From: an uncultured Phascolarctobacterium sp.
GTDB taxonomy: Bacteria; Bacillota; Negativicutes; Acidaminococcales; Acidaminococcaceae
Assembly (NCBI GenBank): GCA_900551335.1
Contig: URVO01000072.1
Coordinates: 1 to 7,175 of the forward strand
DNA length: 7,175 bases
Direction: 5' to 3'
The translations under genes were made by a program, and so were the position numbers. Below are positions 5,799 through 7,175 of the stretch, one piece after another; the first letter of the stretch is position 1; each line of letters starts with the position of its first letter. The notes under the pieces are model-generated. The model did not search any database. It was not told the origin of the DNA and saw only the letters and a program-made list of their open reading frames with translations.

Positions 5799-6686
5799 CT
5801 AGGCTACTATATAGTCAAGTTATTTAGTAAATTTATGTGCATTGCTCCTTTATGGCTGCGCAAGCTGGTGGCACGCTTTCTGGGAAGTGTGGCGGTGCTT
5901 GTCGTGCCGCGCTGGAGGATGCAGATGGCAGAGGCCAATATCCGCGAGTGTCTGGGTGTGAGCGAGGCACGGGCGCAGCAGATTGCTGAAGACAGCCTGC
6001 ACCGCTTCGGGCGCATGGTGGTCGAGGTGATGCGTTTTCCTCTGCTGAATGAAGGCAATATCAACGAAAAGGTAAAGGTAGAGGGCCTGGAATATCTGGA
6101 GGCTGCCTATGCGCAGCAGAAGGGTGTCATTATGGCGACTGGCCACTTTGGCAATTGGGAGCTGCTGGGTGCAACGGTTGCGCTGCACGGCTATCCGATG
6201 TTGTCGATTACGCGCAAGCAGAACAACGGTCATATGGATAAGCTCATCAATGAGTTCCGCCAGATGGTCGGCCAAAAGGTTACTTATAACCGCGGCAAGC
6301 ACGGTCTTTTGGCTATCAGCCGCATGCTCAAGGAAAAGCATCTTTTGGGCGTGCTCTATGACCAGGATACTAATGATGACGGCGTGAAAATTGACCTGTT
6401 TGGCAAGGACTCGGTTATTCCGCTGGGTGCTGCGGCGCTGTCGCGCATGTACGGCTCGCCGATTCTGCCTATCTTTTTGCATAACAACGCTGACGGTACC
6501 TGCACGGCGAAAATTTATCCGCCGCTCTATACGCCGAAAACTAAGGACAGAGAGCAGGATTGCTACGAGGTTACGCGTAAGCTGGTAACGATTCTGGAGC
6601 AGGAGATTATTGCGCATCCGGAGATGTGGTTCTGGGTACATGACCGCTGGAAGGATGGCAGACAGCGTTTTGGCAAGAAAAAATAA
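5796..6686 (+). CDS. LpxL/HtrB-family lipid A (lysophospholipid) acyltransferase
   Basis: LpxL-family enzymes add a secondary acyl chain from acyl-ACP to a lipid A precursor on the inner face of the inner membrane. The 296 residues are near the usual length (about 306 in E. coli LpxL). Residues 4-38 form a hydrophobic N-terminal anchor. The catalytic HX4E motif is at 117-122 (HFGNWE). Further family blocks are the DQDTNDDGVKIDLFG segment and the C-terminal WVHDRWK (WxHRRWK in many relatives). The frame starts at TTG 5796, 12 bases after lpxD. Placement between lpxD and lpxC supports a lipid A substrate. Which chain and position it modifies cannot be told from sequence, so I assign no lpxL/lpxM/lpxP symbol. 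A broader phospholipid acyltransferase role is less likely. Confidence 0.92.
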   Translation: MLGYYIVKLFSKFMCIAPLWLRKLVARFLGSVAVLVVPRWRMQMAEANIRECLGVSEARAQQIAEDSLHRFGRMVVEVMRFPLLNEGNINEKVKVEGLEYLEAAYAQQKGVIMATGHFGNWELLGATVALHGYPMLSITRKQNNGHMDKLINEFRQMVGQKVTYNRGKHGLLAISRMLKEKHLLGVLYDQDTNDDGVKIDLFGKDSVIPLGAAALSRMYGSPILPIFLHNNADGTCTAKIYPPLYTPKTKDREQDCYEVTRKLVTILEQEIIAHPEMWFWVHDRWKDGRQRFGKKK

Positions 6687-6696
6687 AATTTATGAT

Positions 6697-6706
6697 AAAG
6701 GAGGAG
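6697..6706 (+). promoter_or_regulatory. Ribosome binding site of lpxC
   Basis: AAAGGAGGAG is close to a perfect Shine-Dalgarno, ending 4 bases before the ATG at 6711. It is the strongest site in the window and suggests efficient translation of the committed-step enzyme. Confidence 0.85.
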
Positions 6707-6710
6707 CAAA

Positions 6711-7175
6711 ATGACCGAGCAAGTAAAAGAATACCAGCATACAATCGCTAAGGAAGTGTCTTATTCTGGTATTGGTCTGCATTCCGGCAAGGATGTGCTG
6801 ATGACCTTGAAGCCTGCTGAGGCTGATACAGGCATTGTTTTCATCCGCACGGATTTACCCGGAAGACCGGAAATCAAGGCTTTGGCAGAAAATGTCAGCT
6901 CCACAGTAAAAGCAACAACTTTAAGTGCCAACGGTGCAGAGGTATTCACCGTTGAGCATCTCATGGGCGCCTTGTCCATGATGGCAATTGATAATATCCG
7001 TATTGAAATGTCTTCACCGGAGCCGCCTGTTACTGACGGCAGCGCGAAGGTGTTCTGCGAGCTTTTAGAGCAGGCTGAGCCTGTTGCTCAGGAGGCAGAG
7101 CGTAAGGTTTACGCTGTCAGCAAATCGTTCTTAGTTTATGATGGCGACCGTTTCATGGTTGTGCTGCCTTATGAC
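6711..7175 (+). CDS. lpxC: LpxC, UDP-3-O-acyl-GlcNAc deacetylase (3'-truncated)
   Basis: LpxC is the zinc deacetylase that commits UDP-3-O-acyl-GlcNAc to lipid A. The window covers 155 codons from ATG 6711 with no stop; full-length LpxC is about 275-305 residues, so roughly half is present. Seen motifs are YSGIGLHSG (18-26, near the N-terminal substrate face), FTVEHLMGAL (79-88) with the zinc ligand H83 and the catalytic Glu E82 (E78/H79 in E. coli), and PPVTDGSA (105-112, like PIMDGSA). The other zinc ligands lie beyond the end. Whether it is a free LpxC or an LpxC-FabZ fusion, as in some bacteria, cannot be told here. The gene starts 24 bases after the acyltransferase, in the same apparent operon. 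Confidence 0.96.
   Translation, partial: MTEQVKEYQHTIAKEVSYSGIGLHSGKDVLMTLKPAEADTGIVFIRTDLPGRPEIKALAENVSSTVKATTLSANGAEVFTVEHLMGALSMMAIDNIRIEMSSPEPPVTDGSAKVFCELLEQAEPVAQEAERKVYAVSKSFLVYDGDRFMVVLPYD

Noticed and set aside
5850..6641. 263-codon minus-strand open frame opposite the acyltransferase
   Set aside because: Shadow of a clear HX4E acyltransferase gene; no start context or known domain.

Overview
The window is a single-strand (+) stretch of outer-membrane (OM) biogenesis genes. The order is bamA (3' part) - unrecognised exported beta-rich protein - three tandem OmpH/Skp-family genes - lpxD - LpxL/HtrB-type acyltransferase - lpxC (5' part). The cluster proves a diderm, LPS-making bacterium. 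Three traits fit a diderm Firmicute of the Negativicutes (an Acidaminococcus/Phascolarctobacterium/Selenomonas-type organism) better than a proteobacterium: the multi-copy OmpH set, an acyltransferase lying between lpxD and lpxC, and strong GGAGG-type ribosome binding sites before several genes. Base composition looks roughly balanced. The genus cannot be fixed from this sequence.

Region 1 (2-2682): the last POTRA domains and the whole beta-barrel of BamA are followed 8 bases later by a 423-residue secreted protein. I do not recognise its family. By eye it has three beta-alpha-alpha-beta-beta modules of about 85 residues (POTRA-like) and then about 130 residues of amphipathic strands. It is the least explained gene here and the best candidate for a new OM-assembly component.

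Region 2 (2683-4726): a near-consensus sigma-70/sigma-A promoter (TTGAAA, 17-base spacer, extended TGaTATAAT) starts a block of three OmpH/Skp-like periplasmic chaperone genes. Their products differ strongly in size and probable anchoring: 161 residues with a signal or anchor segment, a 306-residue lipoprotein with a very long coiled coil, and a 134-residue probable lipoprotein. A strong intrinsic terminator closes the block. Small inverted repeats straddle the stop codons of the first two.

Region 3 (4750-7175): lpxD, an LpxL/HtrB-family acyltransferase that starts at TTG, and lpxC, tightly packed as lipid A biosynthesis genes. LpxC deacetylates UDP-acyl-GlcNAc, LpxD adds the N-linked 3-hydroxyacyl chain to the product, and the LpxL-type enzyme adds a late secondary acyl chain. 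The window ends inside lpxC; fabZ and lpxA commonly follow in such clusters.

Taken together, the genes make LPS and fold and insert OM proteins (BamA plus the OmpH chaperones). No mobile element, RNA gene, CRISPR array or gene-free stretch over 300 bases was seen; the longest gap is about 100 bases (2683-2784) and carries the promoter.
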